A stretch of DNA of 31,494 nt from Geminicoccaceae bacterium. Its GTDB lineage: Bacteria > Pseudomonadota > Alphaproteobacteria > Geminicoccales > Geminicoccaceae. Position numbers and translations under genes: made by a program. Of the stretch, positions 6,588 through 15,070 are shown in pieces (positions within the stretch are counted from its first letter, which is position 1; each line of letters opens with the position of its first letter). The notes below the pieces were generated by a model. The model was not told the origin of the DNA. It searched no databases and saw only the letters and a list, made by a program, of their open reading frames with translations. The stretch lies in contig JAGREZ010000211.1 in the NCBI GenBank assembly GCA_020446285.1, positions 1-31,494 of the forward strand. Direction: 5' to 3'.

Positions 6588-9302
6588 TCAGTGTGCGGCA
6601 TCCCAACTCGCACCGGAACCGACATCGACGACGAGCGGAACCGAAAGCGATGCAGCCCCCTCCATCACCTCGCGCACCAGGACGCGAACGGTGTCGAGCT
6701 CGGCATCCGGAACCTCGAGCACCAGCTCGTCATGCACCTGCAACAGCATCCGGGTTTCGAGCTTCTCGCGTGCGAGCGCCCCGGCGACGCCAATCATCGC
6801 GCGCTTCATGATATCGGCCGCCGAGCCCTGGATCGGCGCATTGATCGCCTGCCGTTCGGCATAGTTGCGGCGCGTCGGCAATTTGGCATTGATCTCCGGA
6901 ATGTAGCAGCGGCGGCCGAACAGCGTTTCGACATGACCGTTCTCTCTCGCGCGCGACTTCGCCTCCTCCATGTAATCCCGCACCCCCGGATATTCCTCGA
7001 AATAGGCCTCGATGAAGGCCTTCGCCTCCTTTTGCGGAATGCCGAGACGCTGGGCGAGGCCGAAGGCGCCGATGCCGTAGATGATCCCGTAATTGATCAT
7101 CTTGGCCGAACGGCGCAGGTCCGCTTCGACCTCGTCGAGCGACTTTTTGAACATCCGCGCCGCCGTCACCTTGTGAATGTCGGTATCCTTCGCGAACGCC
7201 TCCTTGAGCGCGCCGATATCGGCCATGTGCGCGAGCACGCGCAGCTCGATCTGCGAATAGTCGGCGGAAACGAGCGTATATCCCTCCTCCGGCACGAACG
7301 CCTCGCGGATCCGGCGCCCTTCCTCGGTGCGGATGGGGATGTTCTGAAGGTTGGGCTCGGTCGAGGACAGGCGGCCGGTCGAGGTCGAGGCCATGGCATA
7401 GGAGGTATGGATACGGCCGGTCTTCGGCGAGATATCCTCGATCAGCGCCTCGCTGTAGGTCCGCGTCAGCTTCTGCAACTGCCGCCAGTCGAGCACCACC
7501 TGCGGCAGCTCGTGACCTGCCGCCGCCAGCCCCTCGAGCACCTCCGCACCGGTGGCATAGGCGCCGGTCCTGGTCTTCTTGCCGCCCTCGATACCCATCT
7601 CGTCGAACAACACTTCGCCGAGCTGCTTGGGCGAACCGATATTGAAGGTGTGGCCGACGATGGTCATCGCCCGCTCTTCCAGCCCGGCCATGCGCTGGCC
7701 GAAGATCGAGGAGAGCTTCTGCAGATGCTCGCGGTCGACCCTGATCCCGTGCAGTTCCATCCCGGCGATGATAGAGATGAGCGGCCGCTCGATGCGCTCG
7801 TAGAGCGTGACCATCCGCTCCTCGATCAAGCGTCGCTTGAGCAGCTTCCACAAGCGCAACGCCACCTCGGCATCCTCGGCGGCATAGGGAACCGCCTTGT
7901 CGAGCGGCGCCTGGGTGAACAGGATCTGCTTCACCCCCTTGCCGCACACACTCTCATAGGCGATCGTGTGATGCTGCAGGTGACGCTCGGCCAGCTCGTC
8001 GAGGCCGTGACCGTGACTAGCTCCGTCGAGGACATAGGACAGCAGCATCGTGTCCTCGACCGGGTGGATCCGCACGCCACACTTGTCGAGAACGCCGGCA
8101 TCGTATTTGAGATTGTGCGCGATCTTGAGCACGGCCGGATCGGCCATGACCGGACGCAAGCGGTCGAGCAGCTCGTCTTGCTCCCACTGACCCTGCACCT
8201 TCTGGCCGAATTCGTCGACATGCCCCACGGGCAGATAGAAGCCCCGACCTTCCTCGACGCTGAGCGAGATGCCGGCAAGCTCCGCCTCCATGATGCGAAG
8301 CGATGTCGTTTCCGTGTCGAACGCCAGCCGTCCCGTCTCACGAGCCTGCGCGATCAGCACATCGAGCGCATCCGGATCGGTCATCGCCTCGTAACGCGCC
8401 TCGCCCACCTGTTCGAGACGCTCGGCCTCGGCATGGTCGGACACCTGCTCGATGCGACCGATCAGGCTGCGGAAACCGTTTTCCTGCAGGAACGCCAGCA
8501 ACGTCGCCGCGTCATAGTCCGAGCGGCCGGTCTCCTCCAACGGCAGCGGCAATGGCACCTCTTCGCACAGCGATACCAGATCACGGGAAAGACGTGCCAT
8601 GTCGGCATGTTCGATGAGATTCTGCCGCCGCTTGGGCTGCCTGATCTCGCCGGCGCGTTCGAGCAGTGCATCCAGTGAGCCGTATTCGGTCAGCAGCTGG
8701 GCGGCGGTCTTCACACCGATACCCGGCACACCCGGCACATTGTCGGAGGTATCGCCGGCAAGAGCGAGGCAGTCGCGGACCAGCTCGGGACCGACACCGA
8801 ACCGCTCGATCACCTCCTCCCGGCCGATGGACTTGTTCTTCATCGGATCGAACATGGCAACGCCATCGCCGACGAGCTGCATCAGGTCCTTGTCGGAGGA
8901 GATGACCACCACCTCCCGGCCCTGCCCGCGCCCCCGTTTCGCATATGTGGCGATCAGGTCGTCCGCCTCGTATCCCTCGAGCTGGACCACCGGCAGGCCG
9001 AACGCCCGCCCGGCGTCGCGGACGAGGGAGAATTGCGGCACCAGCTCCGGCGGCGGATCGGTGCGGTTGGCCTTGTATTCGGCATAGAGATCGTTGCGGA
9101 AGCTCCTGCGACCGGCGTCGAAGACGACGACCATGTCATCCTCCGGCCAGTCCTGCATGAGCTTGAAGATCATGGTGGAAAAACCGTAGACGGCATTCAC
9201 CGGCGTCCCGTCCGGCCGCGACATGGGCGGCAGTCCGAAGAAGGCGCGGAAGATGTAGCCCGATCCGTCGATCAGGACAAGTTTTCTGGTTTCATCGTTC
9301 AT
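6588..9302 (-). CDS. polA: DNA polymerase I
   Basis: This 904-residue protein has all three Pol I domains. The 5'-3' exonuclease comes first (VLIDGSGYIFRAFFG, VVVFDAG, EGYEADDLIA, and the helix-hairpin-helix region GVPGIGVKTAAQLL). The 3'-5' exonuclease domain keeps the DxE pair Asp329/Glu331 (LAFDTETTSL), so proofreading is probably intact. The polymerase domain has motif A (SADYSQIELRVLAH), motif B (RRSAKMINYGIIYG) and motif C (LLQVHDELVLEVP). It fills gaps and removes RNA primers in replication and repair. At the O-helix position of E. coli Phe762 this protein has Tyr738. The ATG at 9302 gives the canonical N-terminus MNDETRKLVLIDG; the frame stays open upstream to 9485 but that extension does not look like Pol I. 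No strong ribosome-binding site is visible. Confidence 0.97.
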   Translation of the reverse strand: MNDETRKLVLIDGSGYIFRAFFGLPPMSRPDGTPVNAVYGFSTMIFKLMQDWPEDDMVVVFDAGRRSFRNDLYAEYKANRTDPPPELVPQFSLVRDAGRAFGLPVVQLEGYEADDLIATYAKRGRGQGREVVVISSDKDLMQLVGDGVAMFDPMKNKSIGREEVIERFGVGPELVRDCLALAGDTSDNVPGVPGIGVKTAAQLLTEYGSLDALLERAGEIRQPKRRQNLIEHADMARLSRDLVSLCEEVPLPLPLEETGRSDYDAATLLAFLQENGFRSLIGRIEQVSDHAEAERLEQVGEARYEAMTDPDALDVLIAQARETGRLAFDTETTSLRIMEAELAGISLSVEEGRGFYLPVGHVDEFGQKVQGQWEQDELLDRLRPVMADPAVLKIAHNLKYDAGVLDKCGVRIHPVEDTMLLSYVLDGASHGHGLDELAERHLQHHTIAYESVCGKGVKQILFTQAPLDKAVPYAAEDAEVALRLWKLLKRRLIEERMVTLYERIERPLISIIAGMELHGIRVDREHLQKLSSIFGQRMAGLEERAMTIVGHTFNIGSPKQLGEVLFDEMGIEGGKKTRTGAYATGAEVLEGLAAAGHELPQVVLDWRQLQKLTRTYSEALIEDISPKTGRIHTSYAMASTSTGRLSSTEPNLQNIPIRTEEGRRIREAFVPEEGYTLVSADYSQIELRVLAHMADIGALKEAFAKDTDIHKVTAARMFKKSLDEVEADLRRSAKMINYGIIYGIGAFGLAQRLGIPQKEAKAFIEAYFEEYPGVRDYMEEAKSRARENGHVETLFGRRCYIPEINAKLPTRRNYAERQAINAPIQGSAADIMKRAMIGVAGALAREKLETRMLLQVHDELVLEVPDAELDTVRVLVREVMEGAASLSVPLVVDVGSGASWDAAH

Positions 9303-9558
9303 GCGTCCGAGCCTAGCAGCGTGTCGACGAAATGCCGATAGCCGCGATGCGAGGCAAAGGGGCCGGCGGGCTTCGTCGGCATTCCGCAGGGCGTCGCCGC
9401 TTCGACAAAGCTGCAACGGGCGGATAAGTGCGATGGTATGGGCGTATGGACCTGCCGTTCGGGTAATTGCAATCGCTTCGGCCATGCCTCCGAAACCAGC
9501 CAGTCACACCACGCGGGCAACGGTTAGGGTGAACCGCAAAACCGGGCTTTGATGGCCA

Positions 9559-10905
9559 CTATCGCATTGCAAAAAGTTCCTGGTGAAAGCGGGCGTCGGT
9601 ATCCATCTTCCTGTTCGCGAAATCCGCGCGCAGGCTCTTGCCGAACCCGCTCGGTCCACAAAACCAGATACTGGCATCGCGCCATTGGCTGACGGTTTCG
9701 CAAATACGTTCCGCACTCAGGAAACCATCGCGTTCGTCGATCAGCACATGCAGGCGAACATTCGCCGCATGGGCGTCAGCGGCAAGGCGATCCAGCGCGC
9801 CTTCATCCACGTCCCGGGTCGAGTGGAACAGGTCGATCTCCGGCTGCGGGATGTCAGGACCAGCCTCGGCTATTTCCTTCAATCGGGCGATGAACGGCGT
9901 GATGCCGATCCCCGCTCCGATCCAGATTTGTCTCGACAGGCCATCGTCAAAGGTAAAACAGCCATAAGGCCCCTCGACCGTCACTTCCTGCCCCGGCTTC
10001 AGGTTTTGGGCGAGGGTCGATGTGTGATCGCCCACTTCCTTGGTAATGAAGGTGATCTTCGGATCATCGGGATTCCATGCCGAAGCGATGGTATAGGGAT
10101 GCGCACCCTCCCATCGTTTCGATTTCACGAAAGCGAATTGCCCCGCCTTGTGCCCGGGCCAGCCGGCATCCATGCGTATTGCACTTTCAAGAGAGCTGAC
10201 GCCCTGAAAGTTGTGCAAGGTCGCGATCCTGCCCGCGACCCGTCGCCCCCTGCCGATTGCCCCCGACAGGGAAACCACCGCGGCATATCCCCCTCCCGCC
10301 AGCAGCAGCGCCACGATCAGCCCGATGAGTGTAAGCCACATGTCGTAATCGAGCAGCACCACCGCATGGAATACGAGAACGAGATAGATCACCGGGAAAA
10401 CGCGATGCGTAAGGCGGAACAGATGATAGGGAATGATGGCCATCAGGGCGATGACGAGCAGGATCACGCTGCCGTAGAAAGCCCATTCGCCAAGCCCTTC
10501 GGCCGTGCCGCGTAATGAAGCAAGAAAGGCGCGTAGCGGATCGGTGATCTCCGGCCTTGGGCCGCGCTCCGGCCTGGCCAGTAACCCCGCGCCAACCGCC
10601 CATTTGGGTACCTCCGACCACAGCCAGTGAACGACGGACACACCCAGCACACCAATGCCCAGCCATTTGTGGAAGCGATACATCTTGTCGAGCCCACCAA
10701 GCCGGGCCTCCATCCAGCGCGGGCGGATCGACAGGATCATCGCCACGCTCATCGCGGCGATGGAGAGCATACCCGTCCATTGAATGAAAAACCCACGAAC
10801 CGCGAAAAAGCCGGGCGCGGTGAAGATACCGGGGTTCAGAGCCAGCCAGATTGCACACAATGCAAGCCAGAACCCCCAGAACAATCGCACATTCGTCCGC
10901 GTCAC
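9559..10905 (-). CDS. Ferric-reductase-like transmembrane flavo/heme oxidoreductase
   Basis: This 448-residue membrane protein has two parts. The N-terminal half has about six hydrophobic segments of the ferric-reductase-like domain, with candidate heme-ligand histidines at 79, 93, 167 and 180 (RFHKWLG, VVHW, RLTH, VFHAV). The C-terminal half is a ferredoxin-NADP-reductase module: a HPYTIAS flavin-binding strand, GPYGCF, the nucleotide-binding GAGIGITPF and a closing WFCGPSGFGKSLR. Such proteins pass electrons from cytoplasmic NAD(P)H through FAD and heme across the membrane, classically to ferric iron. The true acceptor is unknown here. GTG 10905 is chosen because AAAAGGA lies 6 bases upstream; the frame extends 23 codons further to 10974. 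It stands alone, with non-coding gaps of 256 and 429 bases on either side. Confidence 0.85.
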   Translation of the reverse strand: MTRTNVRLFWGFWLALCAIWLALNPGIFTAPGFFAVRGFFIQWTGMLSIAAMSVAMILSIRPRWMEARLGGLDKMYRFHKWLGIGVLGVSVVHWLWSEVPKWAVGAGLLARPERGPRPEITDPLRAFLASLRGTAEGLGEWAFYGSVILLVIALMAIIPYHLFRLTHRVFPVIYLVLVFHAVVLLDYDMWLTLIGLIVALLLAGGGYAAVVSLSGAIGRGRRVAGRIATLHNFQGVSSLESAIRMDAGWPGHKAGQFAFVKSKRWEGAHPYTIASAWNPDDPKITFITKEVGDHTSTLAQNLKPGQEVTVEGPYGCFTFDDGLSRQIWIGAGIGITPFIARLKEIAEAGPDIPQPEIDLFHSTRDVDEGALDRLAADAHAANVRLHVLIDERDGFLSAERICETVSQWRDASIWFCGPSGFGKSLRADFANRKMDTDARFHQELFAMR

Positions 10906-11334
10906 ATCATTTCCTTTTCGCAACAGGCCTGTCGCACCGCTCAGCGAGGCCCGCTTGTTCAGGCAGATCCGCACCGTAGCTGGTCATGGACAGCGATCCC
11001 ATTGATCTGGATCATCTCAGGCCGATACAGACAAGACCGAGGCCCGGCCTTTCCTGACGGCGATCCGGCTTCACCCGGTCGCCGGCTTTCACCGGAATCA
11101 GCGAAGGTGCCACGACCTCGCGGGTATGATCAGGCTGTGTCGGCTGCCGATACAGTTCATGGCCGCAGGGATCCGCCTCGAAGCGGAGGAATGCAGCTCA
11201 TGCCCGCGCTTGCGGAGCTTATCGGCCAAGTTGCGGATCGCATCCGGGCGACTGAAAACCGCCCCGAAAGGCGAATGTCGCCGGAGATGCCAGCTACCAG
11301 GCTACGCGACGCTCATGGGCCCGGTCGGGAAGCT
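10906..11334. other. Gene-free gap upstream of the ferric-reductase-like gene
   Basis: This stretch of 429 bases has no gene I can support. Open frames crossing it (for example on the plus strand from 11126 or 11191) run into the antisense of the OmpA gene and show no recognisable protein. It presumably holds the promoter of the oxidoreductase gene and the 3' end signals of the large OmpA gene. I could not recognise an insertion-sequence remnant or a small RNA. Confidence 0.5.
11255..11273 (-). terminator. Weak terminator-like hairpin after the large OmpA gene
   Basis: Read on the minus strand, CGCC (11273-11270), a 6-base loop and GGCG (11263-11260) are followed by GTTTT, about 60 bases past the stop of the coiled-coil OmpA gene. 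The stem is only 4 bp, so this is a weak candidate. Confidence 0.25.
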
Positions 11335-14300
11335 CTATCGTGCCGTCAGCTTGATCTCGATACGGCGGTTCTGCGCCATGGCCTCGGGGCTGGTTCCTTC
11401 GGCGATGGGCTGGGTGTCGGCGAAGCCGGCGGCGATGATGCGGTCCCGGGGAATACCCCATTCGACCAGATAGCGTACGACCGACGAAGCACGCGCAGTA
11501 GAGAGTTCCCAGTTGGTGCGATAGCGTCCACGGCCGCTCAGCGGTTCGCTGTCGGTGTGACCGTCCACCCGGATGGCCCATGGTACATCGTCCGGCAACT
11601 GGTCGACGATGCGTTTGAGATCCTGCGCCACCCTGTTCAGCTCGCCACGACCGGCGTCACTCAGTTCCGCCTGTCCCGAAGCAAAGAGAACGCCGGAATC
11701 GAGTGCGAGCTTGCCGCCGGATACCAGTTCGACATCCTCCGCTCCGCCGATGCTGCTCATGAGCCGGGTCATGACCTGCCCCTCGCGGGCGACCACCGCC
11801 TCGACCGAGGACTGGACACCTTCGACGGGTTCCTGACTGGACTGGAGTTGCGCACGGATCTGTTCCATGGCGGACTCTCGATCCTCGGCGGATGCGAGCT
11901 GGTCCAGCGCGCCGGTGAGTTCCGCGCGGGCCGCCTCGGAGTCGGCCATGGCCCGGGCAAGCTCCTCGCGAAGCCGCCGGACCTCGGCGGCGGCCTCGTC
12001 CCTTTCCAGCGCCTGACGGGCAATGATGCCCTGGGCGTCGGTGAGCGAGCGATCGAGTTCATCCACCTGCTGCTCGAGCCCCGCCATCGCCGACAGCTCT
12101 TCATCGGATGCGGGTGCCCCGGCTTCGGTCGCCGCGATGGCGGAGCGTGCATCGGCGAGTTCGGCTTTAAGCTCGTTCACCCGTCCGGCCGCCGCTTCAC
12201 CGGCTGCCAGCGCCTGCGCGAGCGCCGCCCCGGCCTCCGCCTCCCGGGCTTCGAGACGTGAGGTGAGATCATCCGTCGCGGCCTGCAGGTCGAGCGCCGC
12301 CTGGCTACGGACCGCCTCGAGTTCAGCTTCGAGCTCGCCGACACGCGCCCGTGCCTCTTCGAGCAAAGCCTCGTTGGCTGCATTCCGGCTCGCATTCTGC
12401 TCGTCGAAACTGGCGATACGCCGTTCGAGCTCGGCGGCATGCTCTTCGGCCGCCCGGCCCGCCTCGACCTCCGTCTCCAGCTCCGCGATCCGCATCGCCG
12501 TCGCCTCGGCATCCGCCAAGCCGGCCCGCGCATCGCCGAGCTCCGCCTCCAGTTCCGCGACGCGCGAAGCGGAAAGCGCCAGATCGGAGGTGAGTTGCCC
12601 GACACTCGCCTGCGCCTGGGTAACGCCCTCATCCCTTTGCGAAAGTTCCGTTTCGAGCGAGCCGATCCGTTCCATCAGCGACGCCCGGTCGCTCTCGAGC
12701 GCCCCGTTGCGCTCTCCTGCCTCGGCGAGAGCGCTCTCGAGTTCCGCGCCGCGCACCCCGGCGTCCGCGACCACCGCGGCAAGTTCGGAGCGCAGCTCTT
12801 CGATCGTGGTGCCCAGCTCGCGGATCTCGGCTTCCGCCTGGGCATTCGCCTCGCCTCGCCTCGCCGCCGCCTCGGCACGGACACGCATTTCCTCCTCGGC
12901 ATCGGCAAGCGCCTGCCGGGATTCGGCCAGCTCCGCCTCGAGCCCGGCAATCCGGTTCTCGGCGGTTGCCCGAAGCGAGCCGGCAAGCGCCAGATCGGTC
13001 GCGAGCTTTGCCACCGAAGAGCCCGCATCGGCATTCTCGGCCCTGGCCACGTCGAGCTCCTCGCCCATGGTCGCCAGCGCCCTTTCCGCGACCTCGTTGC
13101 GCGAATTCGCCAGTGCCAGATCGATCGACAGACGACCCGCCGCCTCGCGAGCCCGGTGTTCTTCCTCCGCAACAACAGCCAGTTCGGCCTCGAGCCCGGC
13201 AATCCGCTCGTCGGCAGCCGCCGACCTCGACCCCGCAAGTGCCAGCTGGTCGGCCATGCGGGCGACATTCGCCTGTGTGTCGGCAAGAGCGTCCTGCGCC
13301 TGCTCGGCCTCCTTGATCCGTTCATTCGCCAGCGCGATTTCAGTGGAGAGCTGGCCGGCCGCCTTGCGCGCCAGGGCCTCATCCTCCGCGAGATCCGCAA
13401 GCTCCGTCTCATGTTCGGCGATGCGCGCTTCGGCGGCGGCCGCGCGCGATCCGGCGAGTGCCAGCTGGTCGGTCATCCGGGCAATGGTCGCCTGCGCCTC
13501 GCCGAGCGCACTCGTACCCTCACTGGAAGCCGCCTCCATCGCCGACTGCATGGCGACAAGCTCATCGCTCTTCGCACCCACTTCGTTCCGGGCAGCGATC
13601 AACTCATTTCGTGCCGCCGCGAGTTCGGCACCCCGCTCCATGAGCTGCCGCTCGGCCTGCCCACGCGCGGACTCGGACAGCGCCAGTTCCTCGGAAAGCT
13701 GTTCGACCCTTGCCGCGGCTTCCCCGCCAGCCCCCTCGGCCGCGGCCGCCTGTGCCGCCAGTGCGTCGGCCTTCGCCCCGGCCTCGTCGAGCGCGTTGCC
13801 GAGAAGCTGGATGGCGGCGTTCTTCTCGCTCTCTTTCGCATCCACGAGCGCCTGCAACTCGGCGATTTGCGCCCCGTCCTCGCCAGTGACCCGCTCGATT
13901 TCCGCCAATGCCTCGTCACGCTCGCCGGCAAGCGCCGCGGCCTCGTTCATCGCCGCATCGCGCGCGGCAGCGAGACTGGCCAGCTCGTTCGCGGATCCGG
14001 TCCGGATTTCCTCGGCCTCGGCCCCCAGTCTCTCGATCTCGCCCAGCGCCTCGACCAGCGCGGCCTCGCTCGATCCGGCCGTTTCGGAGATGACTCCCGC
14101 CTCGGCGACGGCCGCATCGCGGGCCGCTGTCAGATCGGCGATCTGCTGCTCGAGCGCATTACGGGTCTGGTCCATTTCGCCCGGCAATGCGCGCAGCCTG
14201 CCGAGTTCCTCACTCACCTGCGAAAAGGCGCCGAGTTTGGCCCCGATCGAGCCGTCGCCGGTCTGCGACGCCGGCACTTCCAGCGTCTGCAGCGCCTGAT

Positions 14301-14457
14301 CCAGTCCGCTCTCCACCGTGGTGACCCGATCATGCGCATACCAGGACAGCCCCAGTGCTGCCGCCACCGGCGCGAGCGTCACGAGGGCGGTGCGCTTGCG
14401 GTTTCTGGCTTCCCACTGCCTGAGGTGGTTCTCGAGCTCGTTCGTTCTCTTCGCCAT
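11335..14457 (-). CDS. Giant coiled-coil protein with C-terminal OmpA (peptidoglycan-binding) domain
   Basis: This 1040-residue protein has a basic N-terminus, one transmembrane helix at about 23-41 (ALVTLAPVAAALGLSWY), then about 850 residues of Ala/Glu-rich, heptad-like coiled coil, and an OmpA/MotB C-terminal domain from about 905. The OmpA domain shows LFASGQAEL, VDGHTDSEPL, NWELSTARA and QNRRIEIKL, the residues that hold meso-diaminopimelate of peptidoglycan. The predicted topology is cytoplasmic N-terminus and periplasmic remainder. The transmembrane helix lacks the MotB ion-binding Asp, so this is not a second stator B subunit but probably an envelope tether or scaffold. It is last in a four-gene block and starts 10 bases after the small membrane-protein gene. 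The coiled coil contains related sub-repeats. No characterised homologue of this size is known to me. Confidence 0.85.
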   Translation of the reverse strand: MAKRTNELENHLRQWEARNRKRTALVTLAPVAAALGLSWYAHDRVTTVESGLDQALQTLEVPASQTGDGSIGAKLGAFSQVSEELGRLRALPGEMDQTRNALEQQIADLTAARDAAVAEAGVISETAGSSEAALVEALGEIERLGAEAEEIRTGSANELASLAAARDAAMNEAAALAGERDEALAEIERVTGEDGAQIAELQALVDAKESEKNAAIQLLGNALDEAGAKADALAAQAAAAEGAGGEAAARVEQLSEELALSESARGQAERQLMERGAELAAARNELIAARNEVGAKSDELVAMQSAMEAASSEGTSALGEAQATIARMTDQLALAGSRAAAAEARIAEHETELADLAEDEALARKAAGQLSTEIALANERIKEAEQAQDALADTQANVARMADQLALAGSRSAAADERIAGLEAELAVVAEEEHRAREAAGRLSIDLALANSRNEVAERALATMGEELDVARAENADAGSSVAKLATDLALAGSLRATAENRIAGLEAELAESRQALADAEEEMRVRAEAAARRGEANAQAEAEIRELGTTIEELRSELAAVVADAGVRGAELESALAEAGERNGALESDRASLMERIGSLETELSQRDEGVTQAQASVGQLTSDLALSASRVAELEAELGDARAGLADAEATAMRIAELETEVEAGRAAEEHAAELERRIASFDEQNASRNAANEALLEEARARVGELEAELEAVRSQAALDLQAATDDLTSRLEAREAEAGAALAQALAAGEAAAGRVNELKAELADARSAIAATEAGAPASDEELSAMAGLEQQVDELDRSLTDAQGIIARQALERDEAAAEVRRLREELARAMADSEAARAELTGALDQLASAEDRESAMEQIRAQLQSSQEPVEGVQSSVEAVVAREGQVMTRLMSSIGGAEDVELVSGGKLALDSGVLFASGQAELSDAGRGELNRVAQDLKRIVDQLPDDVPWAIRVDGHTDSEPLSGRGRYRTNWELSTARASSVVRYLVEWGIPRDRIIAAGFADTQPIAEGTSPEAMAQNRRIEIKLTAR
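12570..13490 (-). repeat. Internal repeats in the coiled coil of the 1040-residue OmpA protein
   Basis: Three copies of a unit beginning ARMTDQLALAGSR / ARMADQLALAGSR / AKLATDLALAGS start near residues 323, 396 and 480, each followed by RIAxLEAELA-like sequence. The spacing is 73 then 84 residues, a difference of 11 (one hendecad). A more diverged copy (GQLTSDLALSASR) starts near residue 617. The repeats are visible in DNA as well, around 13490, 13270 and 13018. Confidence 0.7.
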
Positions 14458-14467
14458 CGTTTCCAGC

Positions 14468-14932
14468 CTAGCCCACGCTCTTGTCGGACGAATAGAGCCT
14501 CCAGAGGAGACCCGCGAAACCCTGCCGTTCCCGCTCGCCGATATTCGGCTCGCGGATCATCTCCCGCCATTCCTCGCCGAGCACCTGCAATCCCTCGACA
14601 CGTTCGCGCCGTTCCACCGCCTCACGCCAGGGGAAGATGGCGACGGCAATGGCGACAATTCCCGTGATGAGACCAACCAGCCATGGAATGACATTGATCC
14701 AGCCGAGAACGACGAGAGCGATCCCGCCCGCCACCAGAAACATCCAGTAAAGGGTCATGCCGCGACCCGCGCGCCGATGCGTCTCGACCATTGCCTCGAA
14801 CGGAGGCGCTTCGTCCCGCCCGGTCGAAGGACCGCTCGTCCGGGACGGGACTCTTGCCCCGGGGCCGGTTGCGTTTGCCACCCGTATCTTCCCGACTAGT
14901 TCAAAATCCGGTTCATCGATGCAGCCATTCAT
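14468..14932 (-). CDS. Small two-helix inner-membrane protein of the stator block
   Basis: I do not recognise a family. The longest frame is 154 residues. It has a polar, probably partly non-coding N-terminus, two hydrophobic helices (about 60-78 and 80-100, LYWMFLVAGGIALVVLGW and PWLVGLITGIVAIAVAIF), and a charged cytoplasmic tail with WREAVERRE and EEWREMI. The start is uncertain. ATG 14932 has no ribosome-binding site and is followed by rare codons (TTT, CTA, ATA). GTG 14881 has GGGAAG 6 bases upstream. ATG 14791 (107 residues) keeps both helices. The gene ends 10 bases before the 1040-residue OmpA gene and follows the MotB-like gene after about 140 bases, so it probably belongs to the same unit. 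Confidence 0.65.
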   Translation of the reverse strand: MNGCIDEPDFELVGKIRVANATGPGARVPSRTSGPSTGRDEAPPFEAMVETHRRAGRGMTLYWMFLVAGGIALVVLGWINVIPWLVGLITGIVAIAVAIFPWREAVERRERVEGLQVLGEEWREMIREPNIGERERQGFAGLLWRLYSSDKSVG

Positions 14933-15070
14933 ACATCAGGGAGGGACGGCCATCACCGGCCGGTCCGTACCCCCTTGACCACACGGCGCACACTTTGCCG
15001 CAACGGCTGTGAAATGCAAATGCCCGTCGTCGATCAATCCACACCGCATGACAGCGTGTCGATAACGAGG

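Noticed and set aside
6564..8678. A 704-residue plus-strand open frame antisense to polA
   Set aside because: polA on the minus strand is unmistakable with all catalytic motifs. The antisense frame is His/Leu/Arg-rich without recognisable domains, a typical shadow.
9299..9520. A 73-residue minus-strand frame whose stop overlaps the polA start (ATGA)
   Set aside because: The 4-base overlap is suggestive of coupling, but the protein matches nothing I know, has no clear ribosome-binding site, and its composition does not look coding. It could be a remnant of an upstream gene, which I cannot support.
11191..11334. A plus-strand ATG at 11191 after a GGAGGA ribosome-binding-like site
   Set aside because: The resulting frame runs antisense into the OmpA gene and has no family resemblance after the first 50 residues, so I treat it as chance.
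12023..14667. Very long plus-strand open frames (over 700 residues) antisense to the coiled-coil OmpA gene
   Set aside because: They arise from GC-rich third positions and the repetitive Ala/Glu coding of the minus-strand gene. Their translations are low-complexity Ser/Ala or Arg/Leu-rich with no family match.
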